From Nocardioides faecalis (GTDB lineage Bacteria; Actinomycetota; Actinomycetes; Propionibacteriales; Nocardioidaceae): 64,000 bases of DNA. Positions 63,970 to 64,000 of the stretch are shown one piece after another. A program made the position numbers and the translations under genes. The stretch lies in contig NZ_CP074406.1 in the NCBI RefSeq assembly GCF_018388425.1, positions 2,294,001 to 2,358,000 on the forward strand. The letters run 5' to 3'. Below the pieces are notes generated by a model, which was given only the letters and a program-made list of their open reading frames with translations, was not told the DNA's origin and did no database searches. Within the stretch, counting starts at the first letter, position 1, and each line of letters begins with the position of its first letter.

Positions 63970-64000
63970 GTGAGCGACCGCACGTGGGACCCGACCGCCT
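63970..64000 (+). CDS. Start of an unidentified gene (cut by window end)
   Basis: Ten codons from a GTG (MSDRTWDPTA) after a leaderless-type promoter. The product cannot be assigned from this. In several actinobacteria a polyprenyl diphosphate synthase lies divergent to metF, which is a positional guess only. Confidence 0.45.
   Translation, partial: MSDRTWDPTA

Overview
The window is a stretch of chromosome from a high-G+C Gram-positive bacterium, most likely an actinobacterium close to Nocardioides (Nocardioidaceae). The reasons are the very high G+C with G/C-ending codons, frequent GTG and TTG starts, a dcw cluster without ftsA but followed by sepF, yggT and divIVA, DUF3040, SAV_6107-HEPN and HGxxPAAW-type actinobacterial genes, and several leaderless promoters. 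The genus assignment is inference. I saw no rRNA, tRNA, CRISPR array or transposase.

Layout. 1-7.1 kb (minus): the N-terminal half of gltB, then the operon trpC-trpB-trpA-sco1-lgt, ending in a strong hairpin. 7.2-13.1 kb: a DUF4190 membrane gene (plus) faces a minus-strand run: a heterodimeric ABC exporter, hisI, a Trp-associated membrane protein, an HGxxPAAW protein and a DUF2752 protein. The trpE gene often found beside these membrane genes is absent. 13.2-19.9 kb: an accessory island with three copies of a two-gene surface module (CxxC lipoprotein plus secreted PKD-domain protein), one on minus and two tandem on plus. It also holds an SOS-box-controlled DUF222/HNH gene, a 110-aa hypothetical and a small lipoprotein. 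19.9-25.1 kb (minus): the histidine operon hisD-hisC-hisB-hisH-hisA(priA)-hisF, mostly with 4-bp stop/start overlaps. 25.2-31.1 kb: a LON-domain protein and a YbaK deacylase (plus), then a membrane protein, dnaE and an acetyltransferase (minus).

31.1-53.1 kb (minus) is the division and cell-wall block. In transcription order it is mraZ, a 54-aa membrane protein, rsmH, ftsL-like, ftsI, murE, murF, mraY, murD, ftsW, murG, murC, ftsQ, ftsZ, pgeF, yggS, sepF, yggT, divIVA, dksA-like, lspA, rluD. These genes make lipid II, assemble the septum and place DivIVA at the poles. 53.4-58.0 kb (plus): a divergent moxR-DUF58-transglutaminase operon. The mraZ/moxR intergenic region carries two GTGG(A/G/T)G repeat arrays pointing in opposite directions. 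58.0-60.6 kb (minus): DUF3040, a decayed dinB, a methyltransferase and a HEPN-domain gene behind a perfect SOS box inside a larger palindrome. 60.6-64 kb: a membrane protein, a second YbaK protein, an FAD-dependent desaturase-like oxidoreductase, metF, and the first codons of a further gene.

The points most worth following are the paired MraZ-type operators, the SOS-linked genes (HNH at 14.7 kb, HEPN at 60.5 kb) with the dinB remnant, the repeated lipoprotein/PKD module, and ftsW, whose best ribosome site points to an ATC codon. Positions of promoters, operators and hairpins come from reading the sequence and are not backed by expression data.
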